Assembly (NCBI RefSeq): GCF_001824475.1
Contig: NZ_MHXN01000007.1
Span: 131,611 to 195,610, forward strand
Length of the DNA stretch: 64,000 nt
Reading direction: 5' to 3'
From: Phenylobacterium sp. RIFCSPHIGHO2_01_FULL_69_31
Lineage (GTDB): Bacteria > Pseudomonadota > Alphaproteobacteria > Caulobacterales > Caulobacteraceae
Shown in pieces: positions 1-9,273 of this stretch. A program made the translations under genes and the position numbers. Numbering within the stretch: the stretch's first letter is position 1; every line of letters starts with the position of its first letter. The notes below the pieces were generated by a model that saw only the letters and a list, made by a program, of their open reading frames with translations, ran no database searches and was not told where the DNA came from.

Positions 1-1124
<1,124 letters not shown>

Positions 1125-1129
1125 GGGTC

Positions 1130-1393
1130 ATGGCCGAGAAGCTGCACTTCTCCCTGGTCTCGCCGGAACGAGAGCTTTTCTCGGGTCCGGTGGACCAGGT
1201 GGACGCGCCGGGCTCCGAGGGCGACTTCGGCGTCCTGGCGAACCATGCGCCGTTCATGACCGCGCTCAAGGAAGGCGCGGTGCGGGTCCACAACAACGGG
1301 ACCGTTAAGGTCTATCAGGTGCGCGGCGGGTTCGCCGATGTGACCCCGGAAGGGCTGACGATCCTGGCGGAGCACGCCGTCGAGGCAGCCTGA
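1130..1393 (+). CDS. atpC: F1 ATP synthase subunit epsilon
   Basis: Epsilon subunit of the F1 central stalk, 87 residues, starting ATG five bases after the atpD stop. It begins with the typical LHFSLVSPERELFSG strand, followed by VDAPGSEGDFGVLANHAPFM, the conserved beta-sandwich signature. The protein stops after the N-terminal beta-sandwich (about 85 residues) and lacks the C-terminal helical hairpin that inhibits ATP hydrolysis in longer bacterial epsilons (about 135 residues). Short epsilons of this kind are usual in Caulobacter relatives, so this is probably native and not a truncation. It is the last gene of the atp operon. Confidence 0.96.
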   Translation: MAEKLHFSLVSPERELFSGPVDQVDAPGSEGDFGVLANHAPFMTALKEGAVRVHNNGTVKVYQVRGGFADVTPEGLTILAEHAVEAA

Positions 1394-1491
1394 GCGGCAG
1401 GGGATATTATTGCCGTAAATTAGACGCCTTAGGGCCTTGCCTAGGGCACCTTGCTCAAGTTTCATGCCGGCCGAAAGTCAGGGGAACTTCC

Positions 1492-2199
1492 ATGCGTATC
1501 GCCCTCTCCAGCCTGATCCTCGTCGCCGGGATCGCGACCGCCGCCCAGGCGCAGGACCCGGCGGCTCAGCCGGCCCCGCCCGCTGCGCCGACGACTGCCG
1601 CGCCGGCTTCTGCCACTCCGGCGCCCGCCGACGCCGCCCAGCCCGCGCCCGCAGCTCCGGCCGCCGAGGCCCCGGCCGCGCCGCCGGCCGAGCCTGCGCC
1701 CCCGCCGCCGACCCTGCCCACCAGCGGCTACGGCTTCGAGGCGATCCAGGTGATCGAAAAGATCTGCATCCCCGCCGTCCGGGGCCAAGGGGTCGATCCG
1801 GTGGCCAAGGCCAATGGTTTCAAGATGAACCGCCGGGACCAGACCTGGGCCAAGCCCTTTGGGACCGAGAACAAGGCCTATCAGGTCATCGTGTTCCCCT
1901 CCGGCTCCAACAAGTCGGTCTGCAACGTCGAGCTGCGCTATCCGGTCGGCGCGGCGGAGGACATCGCCAAGGCGCTCAACGTCTGGGCCTTCGTCCAGCA
2001 GCCCCCGCTCGATCCGACGGCCAACTACACCCAGCCGCAGGATCCGGATGGCCTGAAGCGCGTCCGTCGCTCGTGGGAATATCTGACGACCAACCGCTCG
2101 ATCGGCCTGAACTATTCGACCGTTCGCAAGCCTGACGACAGCCAGGTGAACGCGAAGTACGACATGGGCACGCTGCAGTACCAGGAACGCACGTTCTGA
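1492..2199 (+). CDS. secreted Pro/Ala-rich hypothetical protein
   Basis: 235-residue protein of unknown function. Residues 1-20 form a Sec signal peptide ending near AAQAQ. A low-complexity Ala/Pro linker follows (about residues 22-78), then a globular part of about 155 residues beginning near SGYGFEAIQVIEK with two cysteines (ICIPAV, VCNVEL) that could form a periplasmic disulfide. The start has a purine-rich upstream stretch (CAGGGGAACTTCC). It follows atpC by about 100 bases and its stop TGA overlaps the CTG that opens the next small gene. I do not recognise the globular domain; it may be a lineage-specific cell-envelope protein. Confidence 0.8.
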   Translation: MRIALSSLILVAGIATAAQAQDPAAQPAPPAAPTTAAPASATPAPADAAQPAPAAPAAEAPAAPPAEPAPPPPTLPTSGYGFEAIQVIEKICIPAVRGQGVDPVAKANGFKMNRRDQTWAKPFGTENKAYQVIVFPSGSNKSVCNVELRYPVGAAEDIAKALNVWAFVQQPPLDPTANYTQPQDPDGLKRVRRSWEYLTTNRSIGLNYSTVRKPDDSQVNAKYDMGTLQYQERTF

Positions 2200-2441
2200 T
2201 CGGCCTGACGGACGCCGCGGGCCTCTTCGGCGTCCTCCTGGTTCTCGTCGCCTACGCGGGCGCGGCGCTTGGCAAGCTCGATCCCGAGAAGCCCGCCGCG
2301 CTCCTCTGCAACCTGCTCGGCGCGGGCCTCATCCTTTGGGGTCTGCTCACGCAGGACTTCAACTTGTCCGCCACCGTCATGGAGAGCGCCTGGGCCGCCG
2401 TCGCGCTCGCGGGACTGCTGATGCGGCGGACGACGGCCTAG
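2196..2441 (+). CDS. small membrane protein, CBU_0592-like
   Basis: An 81-residue frame with no ATG, GTG or TTG after the preceding in-frame stop; the first usable codon is CTG at 2196, which overlaps the TGA of the upstream gene as CTGA. The translation begins IGLTDAAGLFGVLLVLVAYA and continues with two or three hydrophobic segments separated by KLDPEK and TQDFN. This matches the pattern I know for the CBU_0592 family of 80-90 residue membrane proteins (LTDxxGxxGVxxxLxAY ... LDP...NLxGAxLIL). Its stop TAG shares the palindrome CTAG with the convergent hydrolase gene. Function is unknown. The family call is good; the CTG start is inferred. Confidence 0.65.
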   Translation: MIGLTDAAGLFGVLLVLVAYAGAALGKLDPEKPAALLCNLLGAGLILWGLLTQDFNLSATVMESAWAAVALAGLLMRRTTA

Positions 2442-3190
2442 ACTTCGACCCGAACCCGACTCTCGAGCCAGCCGAGCGCGGTCTCGGCGACGTCCTCCCA
2501 GCCCTCCTCGCCGATCAGCCAGTGGCTCATGCCGGGCATGACCCGGAACTCCGCGCCGATGCGGTCCGCGGTCTGACGCACCGTCGCGGCGGGATGGACC
2601 ACGTCGCGGTCGCCTGCGATGGCCAGCGACGGCATCGGCAGGCGGCCGACGCCCACGCTGGTGGTCATGAAGGGATCGAGCCACCAGTTCAGCACCTCGC
2701 GCACCGCCCGCCCGCTCTCGGGCACGAGCCGGTCCAGAATCCTGTCGCGCAGGGCCTTGGGCGTGCGATCCAGGCTATGGTGACGCATCAGGTGCCGGTC
2801 GGGCGACACGGCGCTGGACCAGAACGGGTCGGCCAGGTGAACGCCAAAGGCGGTGATGGCCTCTTCGATGGACGAGCCGGTGACGCCCCACGGCGGGGAC
2901 GGGGCCAGCAGCACCAGGGCGCTCGCCTCGATCCGGCGGGCGGCCATCTGGCACACTAGCCCGCCCATGGAATGGCCGACCAGCACCGGCGGCTCCGGCA
3001 GTTCGGCGCACAGCTTCGCCAAGCTGCGGGCATAGTCCGACATGGAGAGACCCGCGACGCCGCCGCCGGGTCCGTGGCCTGGCAGGTCGGGCGCCAGAAC
3101 CGTCCAGCCCCGCACCTCGAACGGTGCGCGGAAGACTTCGAAGGCCCAGCCGCCACAGAAGGCGCCGTGCGTCATCACGACCGTCGGCAT
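2438..3190 (-). CDS. alpha/beta fold hydrolase
   Basis: 250-residue cytoplasmic hydrolase without signal peptide. Visible elements: HGAFCGGWAF oxyanion region (residues 8-17), DLPGHG (about 35-40), the nucleophile elbow GHSMGG (about residues 92-97, Ser nucleophile), a cap region rich in Ala and Trp, the acid near AGDRDVVHP and the histidine in MSHWLIGEEGW. Complete catalytic triad, so probably active on a small ester or similar substrate; the substrate cannot be told. Last gene of the minus-strand block, about 75 bases downstream of rppH and convergent with the CBU_0592-like gene (shared CTAG). Confidence 0.9.
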   Translation of the reverse strand: MPTVVMTHGAFCGGWAFEVFRAPFEVRGWTVLAPDLPGHGPGGGVAGLSMSDYARSLAKLCAELPEPPVLVGHSMGGLVCQMAARRIEASALVLLAPSPPWGVTGSSIEEAITAFGVHLADPFWSSAVSPDRHLMRHHSLDRTPKALRDRILDRLVPESGRAVREVLNWWLDPFMTTSVGVGRLPMPSLAIAGDRDVVHPAATVRQTADRIGAEFRVMPGMSHWLIGEEGWEDVAETALGWLESRVRVEV

Positions 3191-3264
3191 AGGGTTTCCC
3201 TGCTCCCCCCGGAGCTGTCTCGAACGGCCACCCTAACCCGAACCTGCTAAGGACGGGTGAGGAT

Positions 3265-3753
3265 TCAGGCCTTGGCGCTCCGTGTCGCGGCGAAGGGGGC
3301 AAAGGCCTCGGCGACGGCGTCATAGGCCGCCCGCTTGAACGGCACGATCAGTTCGGGCGCCTCGGCGAGATAGCCCCAGCGCCATAGGTCGAACTCGGGC
3401 GGATGGTGGGCCGCCAGGTCGAACTCGGCCTCCTCCCCGTCGAAGCGGAAGGCGAACCATACCTGTCGCTGGCCTTTCCAGCCGCGGGCCAATTCCCGCG
3501 TCACCAGGGGCGGGAAATCGTAGGTGAGCCAGCCGTCGGTGCGGCCGAGGTAGGTGACGCTGGTCGCGCCCGTCTCCTCCTGCAGCTCCCGGCGCGCCGC
3601 GTCCTCCAGGGCCTCGCCGTCGTCGACGCCCCCTTGCGGGAACTGCCAGTTGTGCGGCGGCGGCGTGCCGGCCCGGCGGCCGAGCCAGACCCGCCCATCG
3701 GGATGGAACAGCACCACGCCGACGTTCGGTCGGTATTCGGAAAGGTCGGTCAT
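3265..3753 (-). CDS. rppH: RNA pyrophosphohydrolase (Nudix)
   Basis: RppH removes pyrophosphate from the 5' triphosphate of mRNA, which opens the transcript to RNase E-type decay. 162 residues, the usual length. The N-terminus YRPNVGVVLF and the WQFPQGG approach to the Nudix box are diagnostic. The box Gx5Ex7REUxEExGU is complete, from G41 through E47, R55-E56 and E59-E60 to G62. The ATG overlaps the stop of the upstream polysaccharide deacetylase gene by four bases (ATGA), so the two are probably translationally coupled. This pairing is common in alphaproteobacteria. Confidence 0.95.
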   Translation of the reverse strand: MTDLSEYRPNVGVVLFHPDGRVWLGRRAGTPPPHNWQFPQGGVDDGEALEDAARRELQEETGATSVTYLGRTDGWLTYDFPPLVTRELARGWKGQRQVWFAFRFDGEEAEFDLAAHHPPEFDLWRWGYLAEAPELIVPFKRAAYDAVAEAFAPFAATRSAKA

Positions 3754-4892
3754 TTCCTGACGGTGAGAGCCGAGGCGGGCGCGAGCTGGAAGCCCCTCTG
3801 TTCCACCTCATTCGCCCAGGACGCAACCTTCACCAGCGTGACCGGATAGGCGAAGCCGGACCCCAGCGCCTGGCCCCGCTGAAGGGCGCCGCCTTCCAGG
3901 GCCATCAGCTGCTGGTCGATGGCCGGACCCGAGAGCTTGTCGTCGATCACCCGTTCGGCCGTGGCGCGGGCCATGCCGCCGCCGCGGCGCGCCGCCGAGC
4001 CATCGTCGATAAAAGCCAGGCCCCTGCCCTTCACCGAGCTGGCGAAGGCGTTGTAGGCCACGTCCGTGGCGAGGAAGCGCGAGCCCAGGTAGTTCGTCAG
4101 GCCGAAGTAGCCTGTGGCGCGGGAGAGAATCCACTCCAGCTTCTTCACCGTCTCCGGCGGCTGGCCGCCGGCCATCAGGGTGTAGGGGCCAGGATCGTTG
4201 TCGGGGTAGTCCACCGGCTCCATGGGCGTCTCGAGCAGCACCTCGTGGCCGTGGGCGCGCGCCATGTCGATCCAGCCCTGCAGGCCTTCGGCATAAACGC
4301 TGAACGAGAGGGTGATCTCGGGCCGGAGGGTCTCGATGGCCTGACGGGTCGTGCGGGCGTTGAGCCCCAGGCCGCCCATGACCAGGGCCACCTTGGGCCG
4401 CCCGTTGGCCTTGAACGGCCTGGCGTAGGCCTCGGCCGGCGTGCGGCCATCCTGGGCGATGATGGGAAGCGGGCCGCCCGGCCCGGGGGCGTAGAAGCCC
4501 GTGATCGGCGCCACCGGCAGCGCGGTCCCGGCGACCGCCGGGGCGGCTGCGGGCTTGGTCCCGCTGAAATAGCTGGCCGCCCCGGGCGCCAGCGGGCGCT
4601 CGGAGAGACGCACCACGTCCTTGTAGACGTGGGCCTGCCCGTGCAGCGGCTTCAGGGCCTCGCGCCAGCCCGCAGGGGCCGACCGCAACGGCTGGTCCAG
4701 GGGGATGCGCACGTGGTCCGGCCCGGCGCCCATGGGCCCGAGGAGGTTCACCAGCGCGACGATTGCGCCGGCGAACAGCACGCCCGCGCCGGCGAGACCG
4801 GCGGCCGGACTCTTCAGCACGGCGCCCAGGTCGACCTTGGGGGCCTTGAAGCGGGGAAGGGCGATGGTGGCCACGGCAGCGGAGCTCCTCAC
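3750..4892 (-). CDS. divergent polysaccharide deacetylase family protein (YibQ/DUF610)
   Basis: 380-residue protein with one N-terminal membrane anchor (LAGAGVLFAGAIVALVNLL, about residues 33-51), a Pro/Ala-rich linker, and a C-terminal divergent polysaccharide deacetylase domain starting near PKVALVMGGLGLNARTT. Further family marks are ITLSFSVYAEGLQGW, HGHEVLLETPMEPVDYP and FIDDGSAARR. The proteins are thought to act on peptidoglycan or surface glycans in the periplasm, but activity is not well established. The start is GTG at 4892; a second GTG at 4874 has a better placed AGGAG and could be the real one. Sits downstream of the ctpA terminator and upstream of rppH. Confidence 0.88.
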   Translation of the reverse strand: MRSSAAVATIALPRFKAPKVDLGAVLKSPAAGLAGAGVLFAGAIVALVNLLGPMGAGPDHVRIPLDQPLRSAPAGWREALKPLHGQAHVYKDVVRLSERPLAPGAASYFSGTKPAAAPAVAGTALPVAPITGFYAPGPGGPLPIIAQDGRTPAEAYARPFKANGRPKVALVMGGLGLNARTTRQAIETLRPEITLSFSVYAEGLQGWIDMARAHGHEVLLETPMEPVDYPDNDPGPYTLMAGGQPPETVKKLEWILSRATGYFGLTNYLGSRFLATDVAYNAFASSVKGRGLAFIDDGSAARRGGGMARATAERVIDDKLSGPAIDQQLMALEGGALQRGQALGSGFAYPVTLVKVASWANEVEQRGFQLAPASALTVRK

Positions 4893-4964
4893 CCTGGAGC
4901 CTCGCCGAACATGGTTAACGCGGTCTCAATCCAGACCTGCGCTCGCACGCCGCAGCGGGCCACG

Positions 4965-4992
4965 AAAAAGGGCGGCCCCGCGGGACCGCCCT
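4965..4992 (-). terminator. intrinsic terminator after ctpA
   Basis: On the minus strand a GGGCGG/CCGCCC stem (plus-strand arms 4970-4975 and 4986-4991) closes on a GC-rich loop and is followed at once by five T residues (plus-strand AAAAA at 4965-4969). It lies 27 bases beyond the ctpA stop, the right place and orientation for a rho-independent terminator separating ctpA from the deacetylase gene. Confidence 0.85.
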
Positions 4993-5018
4993 CTTCCTGT
5001 GCGAACCTGGGGAGCCGC

Positions 5019-6410
5019 CTACTTCTGCGTCGTCTGCGGCGGCTTCACCTCGGCGACCTTGGCCTTCGAGACGATCTCGGCCAGGCGGGCGGTGGGCTTG
5101 GGCAGCTTGGGCGTGGCGGCCACGGAGCCGTAGCGCAGCACGTCCTCGGCGCGGGCGATCTGGAAGTCCTTCTTCTCGTCGAAGCTCTCCGGCGGCGCCT
5201 CGGCCGGCTCGTGGGCGCCGCGGCGCACCTTGCCTTCGTCGGCGTTGAGCGCGTTCTTGAAGCTGGCTTCCGAGAACTGGTAGGCGCGGTTGGCGATAGC
5301 CTGGGCCTCGTCGCGGGTCAGCGCGACCTCGAGATCCGGCTCGATGCCGGTCTTCTGGATCGAGCGGCCGGCCGGCGTGTAGTAGCGGGCCGTGGTCAGC
5401 TTCAGCGCCCCGTCGATGCCGCCGCGCAGCGGGATCACCGTCTGCACCGAGCCTTTGCCGAAGCTGGTGGTGCCGACGAGTTCGGCGCGCTTGCGGTCCT
5501 GCAGGGCGCCCGCGACGATCTCCGCCGCCGAGGCCGAGCCCGAATTGATCAGAACCACGATCGGCATGCCGCCGGTGATGTCGCCGGTGCGGGCGTTGTA
5601 GCGCTCGACGTCGCGCGGATCGCGACCGCGCTGGGAGACGATCTCGCCGCCTTCCAGGAACAGGTCGGAGACGCCGACGGCCTGGTCGAGCAAGCCGCCC
5701 GGGTTGTTGCGCAGGTCGAGGATCAGGCCCTTGGCCTTGGGGTTCTTGGCGCGCGCCTCGGCGAAGGCCTGCTCGGCCTCGTCGGTCGTCTTCTCGTTGA
5801 AGCTGCCGATGCGCAGGACGATGTTGTCGCCCTCCAGCCGCGCGGTGGCCGACTTCGGCTTGATGATCTCGCGGACCAGCTTCACGTCGAACGGATCCGA
5901 CTTCTCGCGGGCGATGGTCAGGGTGACGGTCTCGCCGGGACGGCCGCGCATCTGCTTGACCGCCTCGGTCACGGTCAGGCCCAGCACGCTCTCGCCATTG
6001 ACCGCGGTGATGTAGTCGCCGGCCTTGACGCCGGCCTTGAAGGCGGGCGTGCCGTCCATCGGCGAGATCACCTTGACCACGCCGTCTTCGCTGGTGACCT
6101 CGATGCCCAGGCCGCCGTACTCGCCGCGCGTCTGGTCGCGCATATCGTCGAAGCTCTCGGGGTCGAGGTAGCCGGAGTGCGGGTCGAGCGAGGTGAGCAT
6201 GCCGTCGATGGCCGCCTGGATCAGCTTCGTATCGTCCACCTCGGTGACATACTGGTTCTCGACGGTGTTCAGCACGTCGCCGAACAGACCGAGCATCCGG
6301 TAGGTCTTGGCCCGCGGCTGCGCGGACGCCTCGGCCTGCTGGCTGACGTAGGCCATGGAGCCGGCGCCGAGAACGAAGGCCGACGCGCCGATGAGGAGAT
6401 ACTTCTTCAT
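5019..6410 (-). CDS. ctpA: S41 family carboxyl-terminal processing peptidase
   Basis: Periplasmic serine protease of the CtpA/Prc family, 463 residues from the ATG at 6410 (MKKYLLIGASAFVLGAGSMA signal segment). The open frame runs upstream but that part does not look like protein. Order: signal peptide, N-terminal helical part with TVENQYVTEVD, PDZ domain (YGGLGIEVTSEDG to AVNGESVLGLT), protease core with GLILDLRNNPGGLLDQ, the catalytic serine in INSGSASAAEIVAGALQD and the lysine in GTTSFGKGSVQT. Substrates are envelope or peptidoglycan-associated proteins. It follows envC by about 90 bases, a pairing widely conserved in proteobacteria, and is closed by a strong terminator. Confidence 0.95.
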   Translation of the reverse strand: MKKYLLIGASAFVLGAGSMAYVSQQAEASAQPRAKTYRMLGLFGDVLNTVENQYVTEVDDTKLIQAAIDGMLTSLDPHSGYLDPESFDDMRDQTRGEYGGLGIEVTSEDGVVKVISPMDGTPAFKAGVKAGDYITAVNGESVLGLTVTEAVKQMRGRPGETVTLTIAREKSDPFDVKLVREIIKPKSATARLEGDNIVLRIGSFNEKTTDEAEQAFAEARAKNPKAKGLILDLRNNPGGLLDQAVGVSDLFLEGGEIVSQRGRDPRDVERYNARTGDITGGMPIVVLINSGSASAAEIVAGALQDRKRAELVGTTSFGKGSVQTVIPLRGGIDGALKLTTARYYTPAGRSIQKTGIEPDLEVALTRDEAQAIANRAYQFSEASFKNALNADEGKVRRGAHEPAEAPPESFDEKKDFQIARAEDVLRYGSVAATPKLPKPTARLAEIVSKAKVAEVKPPQTTQK

Positions 6411-6501
6411 AGCCAGGCTCAGACTCCCTTGGACGAATGCCCGTCCTTTATGGAGCGCGCCGAAACGACGGTTTTGAGGCCGTATCAGCCCGCTTTCTTG
6501 T

Positions 6502-7344
6502 TCAACCCCGGTTCTTTCCCAGCCATTTGGCTGGGTCGACGGGCGAACCCTGCTCGCGGACCTCCAGATAGAGCTCCGATGTCGCTTGGCGATCATCGGT
6601 AGCCCATCCGACAGGCTGACCCTCCGCGACGGATTGTCCGACCTGAACCGATGTTCTTTCGAGACCAGCAAGCACGAGATGATATCCGCCGGCTAGTCTT
6701 AATATCACGATGACGTCCCAGCCCTTTACGGGGCCCACGTATTGAACAAGGCCCGCCGCGGGGCTCACGGCCCTCGCGCCCTTCGCGGCGGCGAGCGTCA
6801 GGCCGTTCGAACGCCCGCCCCCGGCAAGGGGATCCCCGAACCGCCGGACGACGGCGCCGGCGACCGGCATAAGCAGCCGGTCGGGCGGGGTCAGCTCGGT
6901 CGCATCGGCGCTCACTGCGCCCCTAAGCCGCAGGCCCGCGGAGGAGTCAGGGGCAGGAAGGGCGTCCGCCGCCAGGCTATCCCGCTCGAACAGCGCCTCG
7001 CTCTGCACGGCCGCCAGCCGGCGCTGGCGCATCACCTCGGTGGCGCCCTGCGCATAGCCTTGAGCCCGGCCGGCCAGATCGGGGGTGAGCGCCTTGACCA
7101 GGATCGCGGCGCGCACCGCGTCCTTGGCGTCGTCGGGCGAGACCAGCAGCGCCGGCGGCGGATCGCGCTTCATCAGTTCCAGCACCGACAGCAGCCGCGA
7201 AAGCCGGTGCATGTTGGCGCCCTGATCCACCGAGAGCTCGGTCTCGGCCAGGTTCAGCCGCTCAAGCCGCGCGTTGGTGGCGGCCCACGCCGCCGCGCTC
7301 AGCCCGAGGGCCGCCAGGGTTCCGAGAAGGAGAATCCGCCGCAT
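6502..7344 (-). CDS. EnvC-like murein hydrolase activator (degenerate LytM)
   Basis: 280-residue exported protein; the ATG at 7344 shares one base with the rlmH stop (TGATG). It has a signal peptide (MRRILLLGTLAALGLSAAAW), an N-terminal helical, coiled-coil-prone region (residues 25-150) and a C-terminal LytM/M23 domain. Where active M23 enzymes have HxxxD and HxH zinc ligands, this protein shows SNGLTLAAAKGARAVSPAAG and ELYLEVREQG, so the metal site is lost as in EnvC. It should therefore activate periplasmic amidases during cell separation instead of cutting peptidoglycan itself. Shorter than E. coli EnvC (about 420) because the coiled coil is shorter. Confidence 0.88.
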   Translation of the reverse strand: MRRILLLGTLAALGLSAAAWAATNARLERLNLAETELSVDQGANMHRLSRLLSVLELMKRDPPPALLVSPDDAKDAVRAAILVKALTPDLAGRAQGYAQGATEVMRQRRLAAVQSEALFERDSLAADALPAPDSSAGLRLRGAVSADATELTPPDRLLMPVAGAVVRRFGDPLAGGGRSNGLTLAAAKGARAVSPAAGLVQYVGPVKGWDVIVILRLAGGYHLVLAGLERTSVQVGQSVAEGQPVGWATDDRQATSELYLEVREQGSPVDPAKWLGKNRG

Positions 7345-7808
7345 CAGTCGCGATGATAGGGCGATCCGGCGAGAATGGAGACAGCGCGATAGACCTGCTC
7401 GCACAGCATTGCCCGCGCGAGGGCGTGGGGCCAGGTCTGGGGCCCGAAGGCCAGGGTCCCCTGCGCCGCCTTCACGATCTCCGGGTCGAGGCCGTCGGCG
7501 CCGCCGATCAGGAACACCAGACGGCGCACGCCGCGATCCCGCAGCGTCCCGATCTCCTCGGCGAAGGCGCGGCTGGCGCGGGCCTTGCCGCGCTCGTCGC
7601 ACGCGATGACGTGGCTGTCGGCGAGGTGGGGCCGAAGCGCCTCGGCCTCGGCCGCCTTGCCGGGCTTGCGGCTCTCCACCTCGACCACCTCGACCGGCCC
7701 GAGGCCCAGGGAACGGCCGGCGGCGGTCGCGCGGTCGACGTAGAGTTTCACCAGCTCGGTCTCGGGCGAGCGGCTGAGCCGGCCGATGGCGACGACGGCG
7801 ATCTTCAC
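7344..7808 (-). CDS. rlmH: 23S rRNA (pseudouridine1915-N3)-methyltransferase
   Basis: SPOUT-class methyltransferase that modifies pseudouridine 1915 in helix 69 of 23S rRNA. 154 residues, the family length. Diagnostic parts are the N-terminal MKIAVVAIGRL strand, VIACDERGKARASRAFAEEI, the SAM-binding knot around FLIGGADGLDPE and the C-terminal LCEQVYRAVSILAGSPYHRD. The last element is nearly invariant in RlmH. The stop overlaps the envC start by one base. In many alphaproteobacteria rlmH follows rsfS directly; here asd and an amidase gene lie between them. Confidence 0.96.
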   Translation of the reverse strand: MKIAVVAIGRLSRSPETELVKLYVDRATAAGRSLGLGPVEVVEVESRKPGKAAEAEALRPHLADSHVIACDERGKARASRAFAEEIGTLRDRGVRRLVFLIGGADGLDPEIVKAAQGTLAFGPQTWPHALARAMLCEQVYRAVSILAGSPYHRD

Positions 7809-7812
7809 GCGG

Positions 7813-9204
7813 TCAGGTCAGGGCCGGCGGGGCCTTGAAGCCCCCGAACTCGCGCTCCAGCAGGCGGGCGAAGGCGATGGTCGTGCGGTCCTCGAGGTAG
7901 GGGCCGATGATCTGGGCGCCGATGGGCAGGCCGCCGCGGGTGAAGCCGATCGGCGCCGCCGTGGCGGGCAGGTTGGGCAGCAGGGCCACGCCCGGCCAGG
8001 CGATCTGGTTGAAGTAGGGCGTGGCCTGGCCATCGATGTTGAGGATGCGCCGCGCTCCGTCCGGCTCATCCACATGTTCGAACGCCACGACGCCGAACGT
8101 CGGCGTGATCACCACGTCGAAGCTCGCGAACAGCACAGCCCAGCGGCGGCAGAACATCACCTGCGCGTCGAGAGTGTTCATCCACTCGTGGGCGTTCATG
8201 GTCGTGCCGCCGGGCGAGCCCCTGGACATGGCCGCGCCGACCAGCGCCGAGAAGACGGCGTGCTGGGCGGCGAGGTCGGGCAGCAGATCGCTGGACCGGT
8301 CCACGCGCGCGCCCAGGTCGTCCAGGCGGCGCGCCAGGGCGTCCAGGGCGTCGCGGATCTCGTGGTCCGTCGCCGCCGCGGGATGCTGGTCCAAGACCAG
8401 CACCCGATAGTCGGCAAGCTCCGCGTGGCGTGGCGGCGGCAGGTTCAGGGCGTAGGCCTTGGCCTCGTGTGGCTCCGGCCCCGCGACGACGCCCAGCGCC
8501 AGGTCCAGGTCGGCGGCGCTGCGGGCGAGCGGGCCCACGACCGCCAAGGCGATCGGCCCGCCGTCCAGGCCGGGCGGCGCGTGTCCACGGGTCGGGACCA
8601 GGCCGTAGCTCGGCTTATGGCCGTAGACGCCGCAGAAGGCGGCCGGGACGCGGATCGAGCCGCCGATATCCGAGCCGAACTCGAGCGGAGTCATGCCGGC
8701 GGCGAGCGCGGCGGCGCTGCCGCCCGACGAGCCGCCCGGCGAAAGGCCAAGGTCCCACGGATTCTTCGTGCGGCCGTACACCGGATTGGTGCTCTGCCAG
8801 TCGGCGAGGAACGGCGGCACATTCGTCTTGCCCAGGATGATCGCGCCCGCCGCCTTGAGGCGGGCGACCGCCACGGCATCCCGCGGCGCGACCCAGCCGC
8901 TGAAGGCCGGGCTGCCCCAGGTGGACGGCAGGCCTTCCACCTCGTTGCTTTCCTTGACCGTCATCGGCAGGCCCAGCAGCGGGGTGCGCTCACCCCGCGC
9001 CAGGGCCACGTCGGCCGCCCGCGCAGCCTGTCGGGCCCGACCGAAGTCGCGGACGACGACGGCGTTGATCGCGCGGTCGCGGTCCTCGATGCGGGCGATG
9101 GCGGCGTCGGTCAGATCCAGCGCGCTCGCCTGGCCGGCGGCGAGCGCCGCAACGATCTCGCCGGCGGTCCGGTCCAGCAGGTCAAGGCTGAGCGTCTCGG
9201 ACAT
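7813..9204 (-). CDS. amidase signature family protein
   Basis: 463-residue amidase-signature enzyme, cytoplasmic, no signal peptide. The catalytic Ser-Ser-Lys triad is visible: Lys in PMTVKES near residue 83, the Gly/Ser-rich SPGGSSGGSAAALAAGM segment, and the nucleophile Ser in GSDIGGSIRVPAAFCG. The C-terminal LPIGAQIIGPYLEDRTTIAFARLLE is typical for this family of small-molecule amidases. It hydrolyses an amide bond, but the substrate is not predictable; it is not GatA, as no gatB/gatC is present. The stop lies four bases before the rlmH start. It and asd look inserted between rsfS and rlmH. Confidence 0.92.
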   Translation of the reverse strand: MSETLSLDLLDRTAGEIVAALAAGQASALDLTDAAIARIEDRDRAINAVVVRDFGRARQAARAADVALARGERTPLLGLPMTVKESNEVEGLPSTWGSPAFSGWVAPRDAVAVARLKAAGAIILGKTNVPPFLADWQSTNPVYGRTKNPWDLGLSPGGSSGGSAAALAAGMTPLEFGSDIGGSIRVPAAFCGVYGHKPSYGLVPTRGHAPPGLDGGPIALAVVGPLARSAADLDLALGVVAGPEPHEAKAYALNLPPPRHAELADYRVLVLDQHPAAATDHEIRDALDALARRLDDLGARVDRSSDLLPDLAAQHAVFSALVGAAMSRGSPGGTTMNAHEWMNTLDAQVMFCRRWAVLFASFDVVITPTFGVVAFEHVDEPDGARRILNIDGQATPYFNQIAWPGVALLPNLPATAAPIGFTRGGLPIGAQIIGPYLEDRTTIAFARLLEREFGGFKAPPALT

Positions 9205-9273
9205 CTTTGGGTTCTCCTCAAGACAAGGGTGGCCCGCCGGGCCGGGGCAAGTCCAGTCCGGCGAGTCGCCACC

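Noticed and set aside
4245-6602. A plus-strand open frame of 785 codons opposite ctpA and the deacetylase gene
   Set aside because: No recognisable domain and biased composition; the minus-strand genes are conserved.
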